Assembly: GCA_023807065.1 (NCBI GenBank)
Contig: JAJJLU010000655.1
Span: forward strand, 1 to 24,773
Direction: 5' to 3'
DNA: 24,773 bases
Source: Isotricha intestinalis
Taxonomy: Eukaryota; Ciliophora; Litostomatea; Vestibuliferida; Isotrichidae
Shown piece after piece: positions 9,871-19,274 of this stretch; within the stretch, counting starts at the first letter, position 1, and the number at the start of each line of letters is the position of its first letter. A program made the translations under genes and the position numbers. The notes below the pieces were generated by a model. That model had not been told where the DNA came from and ran no database searches. It saw only the letters and a program-made list of their open reading frames with translations.

Positions 9871-10829
9871 TTTTTTTATTTATTTAGATATTATTATATT
9901 AGTAATTTTTTTAAATAAGTTTTGATAATTTATTTTAGTTTTATTTATTTATTTATATAATGCAATTATTATTTTTTTTAATTTTTTTATTTTTTTTCTT
10001 TTATAGAGATATCCACTCATATAATTTTATCTTTTTTATTGATTCTTATATTTAAATTGAAATTAATTTGTTTAGGATTTTATCATGTAGATTTATTATT
10101 TAAGAAATACTATTTTCAAACAAGCGAAGATATTTTTTATTTTTTTATTACTTTTCAATTTGGCTAACTTATTTTAACTCATTTGTTCACTCAAATCTTT
10201 TTTATGAATAACTTATAAAAGATTTAACATTTATTAAGTATGAATTATTATATTTTTTATTACTATTAATTTCTTTTTTCAGGAGATAAAACATAGGAGT
10301 TTGAAGTTTTTGAGTTCCTTTCTTTTTTTTCTTCTTTTTCATTTGTTACTACATAATTAATTTTATAAAAAAGATCTTCTTTATTATCACAATAATAATG
10401 CATTATTTTAGATATTTGAAAATTTTTGAATAATAATAATATTTAATTATTGAATTCTATGTGAACTTTTATCTTTTTAACTATTCATTAATAAAATCAT
10501 TAACTAGAATTAATAAAAAATTATATAAAAATTATTTGGACTATTATATCTTAATTGTATTAAATATAAATAATTTTTAACTTCTTTTATATCTCCATAT
10601 TTTAAATTTAATACGAGTTAGACCCTAAATTAAACAATATACTCCTAATTTTATTTTTACTTTATTTAATTAAACCATTTTAATTTGTCTTTTTATTGTT
10701 TTAAAAAAAAATAAAAAAAATATATGTTAAAATTAATTAAAATAAGTAATTTTTTATTTAATTGTAACTTTTTCTCATAATTACCATACTCAATTTTTAC
10801 AATATAATTTATAAATTAAATATAATTAT
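9871..10829. other. Spacer of about 960 bp; only a 45-codon ORF of doubtful status
   Basis: This gap holds the promoter side of the SPFH gene and the 3' side of the large PAS protein gene. No tRNA-like or snRNA-like box was seen. One short open frame (10266-10403, minus) is listed separately. The remainder is A/T-rich with long T runs near 9960-10010. Confidence 0.5.
10266..10403 (-). CDS. Possible small ORF, 45 residues, unrecognised
   Basis: An ATG at 10403 opens 45 codons ending in TAA-TAG. The peptide begins MHYYCDNKEDLFYK, has a Lys/Glu-rich centre and ends SYVLSPEKRN. The amino-acid mix resembles real proteins of this window. The frame stays open upstream of the ATG as far as about 10453, so it could be the last exon of something larger. 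An ORF this long can arise by chance in about a kilobase of A/T-rich DNA, so I treat it as weak. Confidence 0.2.
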   Translation of the reverse strand: MHYYCDNKEDLFYKINYVVTNEKEEKKERNSKTSNSYVLSPEKRN

Positions 10830-13800
10830 TTATTCACTTTTTTCTTCTTCTTCATTTAATTTTTTAACAATTTCTTTTTTAATTTCATCAGGGATTAATT
10901 TGATTAAATCAACACTAGTTTTTAATAAAGTTTTTAATTTTTCTTCATATCCTTTCCATACAAGGAAATAAATAATAATAATAATAATAATTAAAACAAT
11001 GAAAGTAGTATCTAAAACTAAATCCATTTTATCTTTATAATCACTAAAACTTTCTTTTAATTTATTATTCATATATTTATACCAAGGTCTAATTACATAA
11101 ATTAAAACTTTATTAATTTCTCTAAATTTAGGTTTATAACAGAAATTAGGTTCACTTAAATTATTTTTTTGAATAATATATAAAACAGCTAAAAATTTAT
11201 TCATTTCATAAAATCTAGTAAGTACACAACTAAAACCATTTTGAACGATTGATTTATAATCATTATCATTAATAGAAATATTATAGGATAATAAAATATC
11301 CGAAAAATTTTTTGCCATTCTTGATGAAAATTCCATCAAATATTTTCCTTTTAAAAAAGAAGTAACTTCATATGAATTAGAATATAAAAATTCTATTTCA
11401 TCACTCATTCCAATTGTGTTATCAATGAAAATTTCTTCTGTTTCAGTTGAATTAAATATTGGAATTGATAAATTATAATAAAATGATTTATATACATTTG
11501 TTTTTACTATAAAATCACATTCTGTATAATGAGTTGTGTTAAAAACTTTTGTGAAATTTTTTATATTATTCATTATGTTTATTACATAAAAATATTTAAA
11601 AATCATATATATTTCAATTGATGCAAAAAATAATGCTATATATATAAAGGCAAATAAATATTCACTTGAATTTTTTATTGATTGTTTATAATCATTTTTT
11701 TGCTTAAATTTTGTTATCATTATTATATCATCATCTTTTGATGATGTATGATATTCTATTTTAGATTCTTCTTCTTCAGTCTCTTCATTCCCAAAAAATT
11801 TATTTAGTAGTTTATTTAAAAAATTCTCACTTGTTGATTTTAATTCTTCAAATTTTTTCTTTTTAATTGTCAAAAATAAATCAACAGGTTTTTCTCTATC
11901 ATCAATAAATTTACTGATTAATTTCCACATAATAATTAAATCTATGATGACAACCACAAAACTAAGAATGAAAATGATTAATAATATAGTAGGTGATTTA
12001 GCTTCATCATTAGTATTTTTAGCTAAAATAAAAGTAATATTTCGCATAATTAAAAAATAGTCGTTTAATAAATTCATCATTAATTCATATGCATTTCTAT
12101 CATTCATATCAAGAGAAAGATAATTATCTGTTATTGTACTTACAAAAAAAATAGAAGTTTTTATCCTATTTAAAGCAGTTGAATAAGAAATTATTTCATT
12201 TGTTGGAATTGAATTCCTTAATGTTCTAACACATACTTTTACATTATTAATATAACTGTAATATTCATCATTAAATTTAACTGTTGAATTAGAAAAAAAA
12301 GATATATAATCATTTATTATTTGTCTATATTCTATCATTTCATTTTTTGCTAATAAAACATATTCTTTTTGATTAAATCCTAATGATTCTGTATATAAAG
12401 AATTTTGAGATAAAATTACTTCAGTTATAAAAAATTTTGTATATAAAAATGAATTTAATAGTATATATGAATCATCTAAATATTTTATATATTGAGAACA
12501 TTTATTTGTTTTATATATTGATAAGCCAAATTCAATACTTATAAAAGCAATTATTATAATAAACATTATAATTGAAGAAAAATTAATATATTTAACACTT
12601 TTTTCATTAAAAATATGATTTAAAGAAAATGAAATATCATTCGTAGTTTCATTTGAATTAATATTTTCAACATTAGAATTATGAGCAGAATTAAATGGTT
12701 TATTTTCATTTGTTTTTATTTCATGATTATCAATTGGATTTTGTATAATTAAATTCTGACTGTTTTTATTATGACGAATATTTTTTCTTAATTCAGGATG
12801 TGCTTTTAATTTTTCTTCTATTCTATTGATAAAAGAAGATATTTGAATTTTAATATTTGGTTCTGATATTTTTCCAGCAGGATATAGTTCTTTATTTGGG
12901 CGATGTTTTTCTAAATTTATATCTGCCCCAAAATATTTTAATGAATTTATATAATCATTTATTTCTTGAGATGATCTACTTTGCAATTCTAATATTTTTT
13001 CTTTTGTTAACACATTTAAATTTCCTTCTTTTGAATTTTTATCATTTTCATCTTCTTCATCACTATTATTATTATATGATCTTCTAATTTTTACTTTTTT
13101 ACTCTTTTTCTTTAATAATTCATTATTGTTACTTATTGTTTGTATTATTTGTGTGTCATTTTTAGGTCGAATAAAATATTCATCTTTATTCTTATTTTTT
13201 TTTAATAATTGAGTTCTAACGAAATTTAAATGTAAAATATCATACATGATTAATTTAGAATTCGAAGGTTTAAAATCATTATAATCAATAATATTTTTTT
13301 TTATTTCAGGAAGAGTAAATCTTAAGCAAAAACCAAGAATCTCATCTTCTCCAAATTTTAATTTAGTAATAGATAAATTATAATGTTTTTTTTTAGAGTT
13401 TTTAACTAATTCTTCAACATTATCTTCATTTTTTCTTATAGTATCATTTTTAGGATATATTAAATCAGGGAAAATCCAATAAATTTTTTTAGGTTCATCT
13501 TCGAATTCATTATAAGTATCCAATAAATTAATAGAATTACAATTATCAGGATCTCTAATTAATATATTTAAATTAACAACATATTTTTTTAATAAATCCA
13601 TAGTTAAACCCATTGATAAAGAAGAAGAAGAAAAAGAATCAATGGTAAAATCATCTTTAGCTAAAATATAAAAAGCATATACAGATTTTGGATCTTTATT
13701 TTCGATTTTAGATTTAAGAATGAATGTATTAGAAAAATCATCATCATTATAAACAGTAAATTTAATTAAAGCTGGTAAAATATATCCCACTTTAGTTCTA

Positions 13801-15944
13801 GGTAAAATAAATATTTGTTTTTTATCACTTGCTTTATTCATTGCAGGATTTGTTTTTCTTAGATATTTAATTTTATTTGAAATTGCTTTTGAATGTCCAT
13901 TGATAAATATATTTGGCATAATTGTTTCTATTTTTTTCCCTATTAAATTTTGTTTAGTAAAACCTAATAAATTAACTACACTATTTGACATTTGTAATAT
14001 TGAACAATCTCCTTTCTCATTTGTTCTACAATATATTATATAATCTTGGTCTTCTAATATTATATCTAAGTTATTTATATCAAATTTATCACTTTCATTT
14101 TTTTTTAACTCAAAATGTTGTTCTTCATTTAATTTTTTTGAAACTTCATCAGCTTTTGATTTATTTCTTAAGATTTCTCTTACGAAATATACATATAATT
14201 GTACTATTGATTGATTTTCTAAATCTATTTTTTTTGATTTTAAATCTTTTTCCCATAATTCATTTATTTCATTTAATACACTATTTAATTTATTTCCTAA
14301 AAAATATAATTTTTCTAAATTTAAATTATTAGTTAAATTTGTACTCAAAACTCCCCAAAATTCACCATATAATTTTGTAGTTGATTCGATTAAATATTTT
14401 AATTTTCTAAATTTATGATCTGTGATTTCTTCCATTTTTTCTAAATCATTTTCATTTTTACTTGAATTTATTTTATGATTTAATGAATTGACACTTTTTT
14501 TTATACAAAATAAAATATAATCCTCTGTTAAAGTATTACTTTCTTTTTCTAGTTTTGCTAAATAAGTTTTTGCTGCATTTAAATTAAATTTATTTGAATA
14601 GTTAAATTGAATAAATGTCATTACTATACTTTTGTTGTTTGGAAATTTTTTAATTCCATCAATTAATATTGTATTAACATAATGTAATAAACATGTTTTT
14701 TGGATTTGATAATTACCTTGATTTTCCATATATTTTGTTAAAGGACATTCTTCATTAATACAAGTTTCTAAATGACGACTAATTAAACCTTTTAAAAAAA
14801 TGTCATTTTTATCATAACCTTTTTTTGAACTTTCTATGGATTTATATTTATCAATATATTTCCCAATTAAAATAATAGTACTTTTAGTTCTATTAATAAA
14901 TTCATTTACACTACCAGAATTAACATTAGTAATCACAAAATTTTCACTTTCTTTTTTATAACAAATAGCACAAGTAATAATAATTAAAGGCATACCAAAT
15001 AAAAACAAATAAATATTTCCATTAAATTTTGAATTATATGTCAATTTACAAATTAAAATCATAAAAGAAGTCCATAAAAATAAACTATTTCTAATAATAA
15101 CAAAGCATTGAATAATAAAAGTTCTATATGTAGGTTCTTCAAAACCTTTTTTTAAATTAAATATTGAACCTATAAGTAAAATAGCAATACTAATCCATTC
15201 ATTTGTAATAAAAGTAAATCTTAATGCATTTATAAGAGAAAAAATATAATAAAATATATCAGCACTAGTATCAATTTTACTTGTAGTTTCTTTAGTATTA
15301 TAAGGATCAAAGCAAAAAATACCAAATATAATATTTAAAGTATATTGTCCGATTAAAAATATTATAGTTAGTCCAACATATAAATAATGAACTCCTTTAA
15401 AACATGTTATTGGTTGATTAACAATATCTATTTTTTTATTTTTACATTTCACCATTAATAATAAAAACTCTGTACAAGGAATTAAACCAACAGACATCAT
15501 CAAACTTGAAATTATTTTTCCATAACTTATAATTATTTTATAAAAGCTTGTATTTGTTTTATTAAATTTAATTGCTATTGAAATTGACAATCCAGTTAAG
15601 AAAATAATCAATAGCATTATTCCCCAAATTAATAAATATATGTTAAAAGAAACATATTTTAACATTGAAGTTCCTCTTAAAGCCCCTATTAAAGTATTTA
15701 AATTATCCATTTTTTTTTCTTCTATTTTCCAAAATTTGGAATGTGGATCACTAAATGCATATGATATTACTTGAATTGTTTCTATTATCAATAATAAACT
15801 TGTTATAAAAACATTAAAGTCTTTTCTTTTTAAAACATTGTAAAAAAAATTAAAAAGTTTGGTTTTTGTTGTTAATTCATCATTTGTTTGAATTATTTCT
15901 TTATTAATTTTTTGAGATTTTTCAAATGATGAGTTTACTTGCAT
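10830..15944 (-). CDS. TmcB-like polytopic membrane protein with TPR region and PAS domain
   Basis: This single exon encodes 1704 residues. The N-terminal third has about seven or eight hydrophobic helices (near 44-63, 99-126, 136-166, 186-210, 229-264, 275-299 and 309-328). A helical, TPR-like region (about 385-620) follows. A PAS domain then begins near 632 with DQDYIIYCRTNEKGDCSILQ and continues through MSNSVVNLLGFTKQNLIGKK and the family-typical MPNIFINGHSKAI (682 region). A long charged linker leads to four spaced C-terminal TM helices (near 1117-1140, 1318-1340, 1427-1452 and 1643-1670). This is the plan of the 'tiny macrocysts' TmcB/TmcC family, which is large in ciliates. The role is presumably sensory; ligand and transport activity are unknown. 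It diverges from the TBC gene across 112 bp. Confidence 0.85.
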   Translation of the reverse strand: MQVNSSFEKSQKINKEIIQTNDELTTKTKLFNFFYNVLKRKDFNVFITSLLLIIETIQVISYAFSDPHSKFWKIEEKKMDNLNTLIGALRGTSMLKYVSFNIYLLIWGIMLLIIFLTGLSISIAIKFNKTNTSFYKIIISYGKIISSLMMSVGLIPCTEFLLLMVKCKNKKIDIVNQPITCFKGVHYLYVGLTIIFLIGQYTLNIIFGIFCFDPYNTKETTSKIDTSADIFYYIFSLINALRFTFITNEWISIAILLIGSIFNLKKGFEEPTYRTFIIQCFVIIRNSLFLWTSFMILICKLTYNSKFNGNIYLFLFGMPLIIITCAICYKKESENFVITNVNSGSVNEFINRTKSTIILIGKYIDKYKSIESSKKGYDKNDIFLKGLISRHLETCINEECPLTKYMENQGNYQIQKTCLLHYVNTILIDGIKKFPNNKSIVMTFIQFNYSNKFNLNAAKTYLAKLEKESNTLTEDYILFCIKKSVNSLNHKINSSKNENDLEKMEEITDHKFRKLKYLIESTTKLYGEFWGVLSTNLTNNLNLEKLYFLGNKLNSVLNEINELWEKDLKSKKIDLENQSIVQLYVYFVREILRNKSKADEVSKKLNEEQHFELKKNESDKFDINNLDIILEDQDYIIYCRTNEKGDCSILQMSNSVVNLLGFTKQNLIGKKIETIMPNIFINGHSKAISNKIKYLRKTNPAMNKASDKKQIFILPRTKVGYILPALIKFTVYNDDDFSNTFILKSKIENKDPKSVYAFYILAKDDFTIDSFSSSSLSMGLTMDLLKKYVVNLNILIRDPDNCNSINLLDTYNEFEDEPKKIYWIFPDLIYPKNDTIRKNEDNVEELVKNSKKKHYNLSITKLKFGEDEILGFCLRFTLPEIKKNIIDYNDFKPSNSKLIMYDILHLNFVRTQLLKKNKNKDEYFIRPKNDTQIIQTISNNNELLKKKSKKVKIRRSYNNNSDEEDENDKNSKEGNLNVLTKEKILELQSRSSQEINDYINSLKYFGADINLEKHRPNKELYPAGKISEPNIKIQISSFINRIEEKLKAHPELRKNIRHNKNSQNLIIQNPIDNHEIKTNENKPFNSAHNSNVENINSNETTNDISFSLNHIFNEKSVKYINFSSIIMFIIIIAFISIEFGLSIYKTNKCSQYIKYLDDSYILLNSFLYTKFFITEVILSQNSLYTESLGFNQKEYVLLAKNEMIEYRQIINDYISFFSNSTVKFNDEYYSYINNVKVCVRTLRNSIPTNEIISYSTALNRIKTSIFFVSTITDNYLSLDMNDRNAYELMMNLLNDYFLIMRNITFILAKNTNDEAKSPTILLIIFILSFVVVIIDLIIMWKLISKFIDDREKPVDLFLTIKKKKFEELKSTSENFLNKLLNKFFGNEETEEEESKIEYHTSSKDDDIIMITKFKQKNDYKQSIKNSSEYLFAFIYIALFFASIEIYMIFKYFYVINIMNNIKNFTKVFNTTHYTECDFIVKTNVYKSFYYNLSIPIFNSTETEEIFIDNTIGMSDEIEFLYSNSYEVTSFLKGKYLMEFSSRMAKNFSDILLSYNISINDNDYKSIVQNGFSCVLTRFYEMNKFLAVLYIIQKNNLSEPNFCYKPKFREINKVLIYVIRPWYKYMNNKLKESFSDYKDKMDLVLDTTFIVLIIIIIIIYFLVWKGYEEKLKTLLKTSVDLIKLIPDEIKKEIVKKLNEEEEKSE

Positions 15945-16056
15945 TTAATTGAAAAATATTATTTTTAATTTAATAATATTTAAAAAAATTAAAAAAGTAT
16001 GATTTTCCAATTATTAAAATTTTATTATTTATTATTAAATAAATTTAAATTAATTA
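15945..16056. promoter_or_regulatory. Short divergent intergenic region (112 bp)
   Basis: The start codons of the TmcB-like gene (minus) and the TBC gene (plus) are only 112 bp apart. This nearly pure A/T segment must therefore hold both promoters and both 5' untranslated regions. No defined element can be named. Confidence 0.5.
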
Positions 16057-17211
16057 ATGGAAATAACAGAACAAGAAAACGAAGAAATTCATAAATTAAT
16101 TGAACATAAATTTTTAGGAATCATCATATTAAATATTGAAGAAAAGAAAAATATAAATTTTATAGAAAAAAGATATATATATAGTGTAATAAAATTATTA
16201 GACAATAAAGAAATAGAAAGAGAAAGTTTTAGAAATTTATTATCAAAAGGAAATTTAGATTCATATCCAAATTTACGTTCTCTTTCATGGAAATTTTTAT
16301 TAGGTTACATAAACAATAAACCTGAGGAATGGGAAAATTATTTAGATAATCGAAGAAATTTTTATAATAATGAAAAAGAAAAACATATAAAAAAAATTTC
16401 TCATATAAAATTTAAAAATCATCCTTTGGATATTCAATCAAATTCAAATTATTCTCGTTTTTTAAAAGATAATCAATTAATAGAAATTATTGATAAAGAC
16501 ATAAAAAGAACAAGAACAGATGTAAATTTTTTTTCAAAAAAAGTAAATTCTCAAAAAAAAGAAACTCATTATGATATAATAAAAAGAATATTATTTTTTT
16601 ATGCTAAATTGCATCCTGAAATTGGTTATGTTCAAGGTTTTAATGAAATTTTAGCGATAATATATTATTGTTTTTCAAAAGATAAAAATTTATATTTTCA
16701 AGAAGGAATAGAAGCAGATTCTTATTTTTGTTTTGAAATATTAATTAATATTTTTCCTAATATTTATATTGCTTCTAAAGATTATGATGAAGATGGAATA
16801 AGAAGAAAAATTCATTATATCAAATTTATTTTATTTGTTATTGATTATGAAATGTTTTCTAATTTAAGAGAAAATAAAGTTGATGTTTATGTTTTTTTAT
16901 TTAGATGGTTTTCTTTATTTTTTTCTCAAGAATTTTCTATAGAAAGTACTATGAAAATTTGGGATTATCTTTTTTGTCAAAATGATATTGAAAAATATTT
17001 GATTATATTATGTTTATCAGCTTTGAGAGTTAAAAGAAAATTATTATGTTCTAAACATTTATCTGACATTATGATGGCTTTACAAGATTTTAATGATAAT
17101 GATGTAAATGCTATTCTTGATCAAGTTGATGAAATTAGTGTTGAAATTGAAAATAAAAATTCAAGATTGACAAAAGAAAATTTTTATGAATTTTTAAAAG
17201 TACATTCTTAA
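16057..17211 (+). CDS. TBC1D13: TBC-domain Rab GTPase-activating protein, TBC1D13-like
   Basis: This 384-residue protein consists mainly of a TBC (Rab GAP) domain. Landmarks in order are RSLSWKFLLGYI (74-85), FKNHPLDIQSNSNYSRFLKD (119-138), the Arg-finger motif IDKDIKR (145-151, catalytic R151), the Gln-finger motif YVQGFNEI (191-198, Q193), EADSYFCFEIL and FRWFSLFFSQEF. The HPLD segment with a downstream FLKDN is characteristic of the TBC1D13 group, as is the short distance to the N-terminus. The group stimulates GTP hydrolysis by endocytic Rabs (Rab35 in mammals). Both catalytic fingers are intact. The mammalian insert between the two fingers is absent here, giving a compact version. The start is the first in-frame ATG, and the end is TAA followed directly by another TAA. 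Confidence 0.9.
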   Translation: MEITEQENEEIHKLIEHKFLGIIILNIEEKKNINFIEKRYIYSVIKLLDNKEIERESFRNLLSKGNLDSYPNLRSLSWKFLLGYINNKPEEWENYLDNRRNFYNNEKEKHIKKISHIKFKNHPLDIQSNSNYSRFLKDNQLIEIIDKDIKRTRTDVNFFSKKVNSQKKETHYDIIKRILFFYAKLHPEIGYVQGFNEILAIIYYCFSKDKNLYFQEGIEADSYFCFEILINIFPNIYIASKDYDEDGIRRKIHYIKFILFVIDYEMFSNLRENKVDVYVFLFRWFSLFFSQEFSIESTMKIWDYLFCQNDIEKYLIILCLSALRVKRKLLCSKHLSDIMMALQDFNDNDVNAILDQVDEISVEIENKNSRLTKENFYEFLKVHS

Positions 17212-17303
17212 TAATTTAAAATATAATAATTTATTAATTCAAAAATTAATATAAAAAAATTAATAAGTGAAAATTAAAATTCGAAAATATTAAATAATAT
17301 AAA

Positions 17304-18296
17304 TTAATATTTTTTCATATAATCAGAAATAAAAGAACCTATAATCATAGAATTTATATAAGAATCAACCTCATTATCTTTATCAATCATAATAATAGGA
17401 ATTTTACTTCCAATAATCATTTGAGCAGAAAAATATTTATATGTATTATTAATAAATTTCCAAACACTTTTATAAATTTCAATATTAGGAAATAATAAAA
17501 TATTAGCATCTCCTTTTATTTTTCTTGAATTATTAATTTTATTGTATTTTTCTTTTGAAATTGCCTTATCTAAAGTTAATGGACCATCAATTATACAATT
17601 TTTAATTATTCCTTTTTCACTCATTGATATTAATTCTTTAATATCAAACATATTTTTTTTGTTTTCATTTAATAAATTATTATTTGATAAAATAGCAACT
17701 TTAGGAAAATTAATACCTAATATTTTTCCAATTTTAACTGCATTTTTAATTATATGAATTTTATCTTGTAATGAAGGATTTAAATTAACAACACTATCAG
17801 TAAGTAATAAAAATTGATTAAAGCCTTCAATCTGAATAATTTTAATATGACTTAAAATTCCTCCATTCATAATTTTATATCTTTGATGAAAAATCGTAGA
17901 AATAAAATAAGAAGATGAAACAGTTCCTTTCATAATCATTTCAGCTTCATTATCAATAATAAATTTAATTGCTTTTGAACAAATATTTTTTTCATCTGTG
18001 ATATTTACTATTTTAAAAAATGAAATATCTAAATTTTGATTTATTGATATTTTTTTTATTTTATCTTCATCTCCTATTAAAATTGGTTGAATTAATTTTT
18101 TTTTATGTCCTTCAATTACTGCTTTTAAAATTGTTGAATCTTCTGCTCCTGCTACTACTAAAATTTTTCGAGAAAGATTTGCATATTCTTTTAATTTTTT
18201 TTGGAAGTTATTATTAATTTCTTGGGTTTTTTGAGAAAGGGAGAAAATTATTTTTATAAAAAATATTATCAAATATAGGATTGGTTTATTTGACAT
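17304..18296 (-). CDS. ptb: Phosphate butyryltransferase (phosphotransbutyrylase), bacterial type, with N-terminal hydrophobic leader
   Basis: This 330-residue protein aligns, from memory of the clostridial family, along its whole body with Ptb. Matching blocks are ILVVAGAEDSTILKAV (45-60), PILIGDEDKI (71-80), AEMIMKGTVSSSYF (118-131), GGILSHIKI (145-153), LLLTDSVVNLNPSLQDKI (163-180), NCIIDGPLTLDKAISKE (233-249) and GDANILLFPNIE (262-273). The enzyme interconverts butyryl-CoA plus phosphate and butyryl-phosphate plus CoA, the step before butyrate kinase. The related Pta cannot be fully excluded, but the blocks favour Ptb. Residues 5-20 (PILYLIIFFIKIIFSL, then SQ) form a signal-peptide-like leader absent from bacterial enzymes, and no nearby downstream Met could serve as a start. 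Neighbours are plainly eukaryotic, so this points to gene transfer, not contamination. Confidence 0.88.
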   Translation of the reverse strand: MSNKPILYLIIFFIKIIFSLSQKTQEINNNFQKKLKEYANLSRKILVVAGAEDSTILKAVIEGHKKKLIQPILIGDEDKIKKISINQNLDISFFKIVNITDEKNICSKAIKFIIDNEAEMIMKGTVSSSYFISTIFHQRYKIMNGGILSHIKIIQIEGFNQFLLLTDSVVNLNPSLQDKIHIIKNAVKIGKILGINFPKVAILSNNNLLNENKKNMFDIKELISMSEKGIIKNCIIDGPLTLDKAISKEKYNKINNSRKIKGDANILLFPNIEIYKSVWKFINNTYKYFSAQMIIGSKIPIIMIDKDNEVDSYINSMIIGSFISDYMKKY

Positions 18297-18531
18297 TTTT
18301 CAATTTTATTTTTTTTTGGAATATTTTATTTCATGAATTTTCTTTTGAAAAATGGCAATTTGCAAAAAAATAGAGTATTTTCTAATCATTTATTATTATT
18401 TATAGATAATTTAATATAAGTTGAATAATAAACAAACAATAAATAAAATTAAAGAAAGATTAAAATATAATAAATATAAATAAATTTAATTAATCACATA
18501 ATTAAATAAAACAAATTTTAAAAAGATATTT
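18297..18531. other. Divergent spacer between ptb and the uS19 leader
   Basis: A/T-rich sequence containing the promoters of ptb (minus) and the ribosomal protein gene (plus). An ATG at 18352 opens a short frame followed by a GTATTT donor-like and TTTATAG acceptor-like pair, but splicing them leads straight to a stop, so no exon is called. Confidence 0.4.
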
Positions 18532-18676
18532 ATGAACAATCTCCACCCAGCCAAAAAAAGAAGAAACAAATGCCGAAAAGAGAGCTAGAGATGAGAAAGA
18601 AGCTTTAAAAAAGGAGAGAAAGGAACACAAGCACGAAGCCCATCATCGTGCTCACGAAGTACATGCTGGAAACATA
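18532..18676 (+). other. GC-rich coding-like leader in frame with uS19
   Basis: From 18536 the uS19 frame is open for 47 codons before the called ATG at 18677. It encodes a highly charged stretch (KRARDEKEALKKERKEHKHE, then a His-rich part). By hand count 18541-18660 is about 43% G+C, roughly twice the surroundings, with codons such as GCC, CAC and CGT that are rare nearby. It has no ATG in its own frame. An ATG at 18532 reaches it only if one A of the A7 run (18553-18559) is skipped. Alternatively an intron with its acceptor near 18550 (ACCCAG) joins an unseen first exon. Confidence 0.5.
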
Positions 18677-19108
18677 ATGGAGGATTTGGCGAAGAAACAA
18701 GTATTTAAGAAATTTTCATATAGAGGATTGGACATAGGTAAATTAATAAATATGAATATGGATCAAATAGCACAACAATTAAGATCAAGACAAAGAAGAA
18801 GATTAAGAAGAAAAATGCCTCAAAAATATGGAAAATTTATTAAAAAATTAATGGATGCTAAAAATATTACTAATCAAGGTGAAAAGCCTAAAGCTATTAA
18901 AACTCATTTAAGAGATTGTATTGTTCTTCCTACTATGATACAATCTATTATTAATGTACATAATGGTAAAGGTTATAACCAAATTGAAGTTAAACCTGAA
19001 ATGATTGGATATTATTTAGGAGAATTTGGAATGACTTATAAAAGAGTTATGCATGGTAAACCTGGTGTTGGAGCTACTCATTCTTCTAAGTTTGTTCCTA
19101 TTAAATAA
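18677..19108 (+). CDS. RPS15: 40S ribosomal protein uS19 (RPS15)
   Basis: This 143-residue small-subunit ribosomal protein is close in length to human RPS15 (145). Diagnostic segments are FKKFSYRGLDIGKLINM near the start, RQRRRLRRKM, KTHLRDCIVLPTMI, NGKGYNQIEVKPEMIGYYLG, and the C-terminal HGKPGVGATHSSKFVPIK that closes eukaryotic and archaeal uS19. It sits in the head of the 40S subunit near the decoding site. The ATG at 18677 gives a normal-length protein and was chosen for that reason. The same frame continues upstream as a charged GC-rich segment, so a longer N-terminus made through an intron or frameshift is possible. The gene converges with DPM1, with about 170 bp between their stops. 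Confidence 0.95.
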   Translation: MEDLAKKQVFKKFSYRGLDIGKLINMNMDQIAQQLRSRQRRRLRRKMPQKYGKFIKKLMDAKNITNQGEKPKAIKTHLRDCIVLPTMIQSIINVHNGKGYNQIEVKPEMIGYYLGEFGMTYKRVMHGKPGVGATHSSKFVPIK

Positions 19109-19274
19109 ACATTTTTATTGAATAAAAAAAGTATATCGAGAGATTTAGATTTTTAATTATTTTAATTGAGATATAAATAATGATGGCCACTACTATATAT
19201 TTGTTTTATTGTTTATTAATTTTTTTAAATAAAAACTTATTATTTTATGTTTAATAATGATATATTTTTTTTTC

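Noticed and set aside
17304..18296. Possible bacterial contamination or chimeric assembly at ptb.
   Set aside because: Flanks, codon use and A/T richness match the neighbouring eukaryotic genes without a break, and there is no bacterial-style operon around it.
18352..18405. A short ORF followed by an intron-like GTATTT to TTTATAG segment before uS19.
   Set aside because: Removing the putative intron gives an immediate stop, and it does not lead into the uS19 frame.
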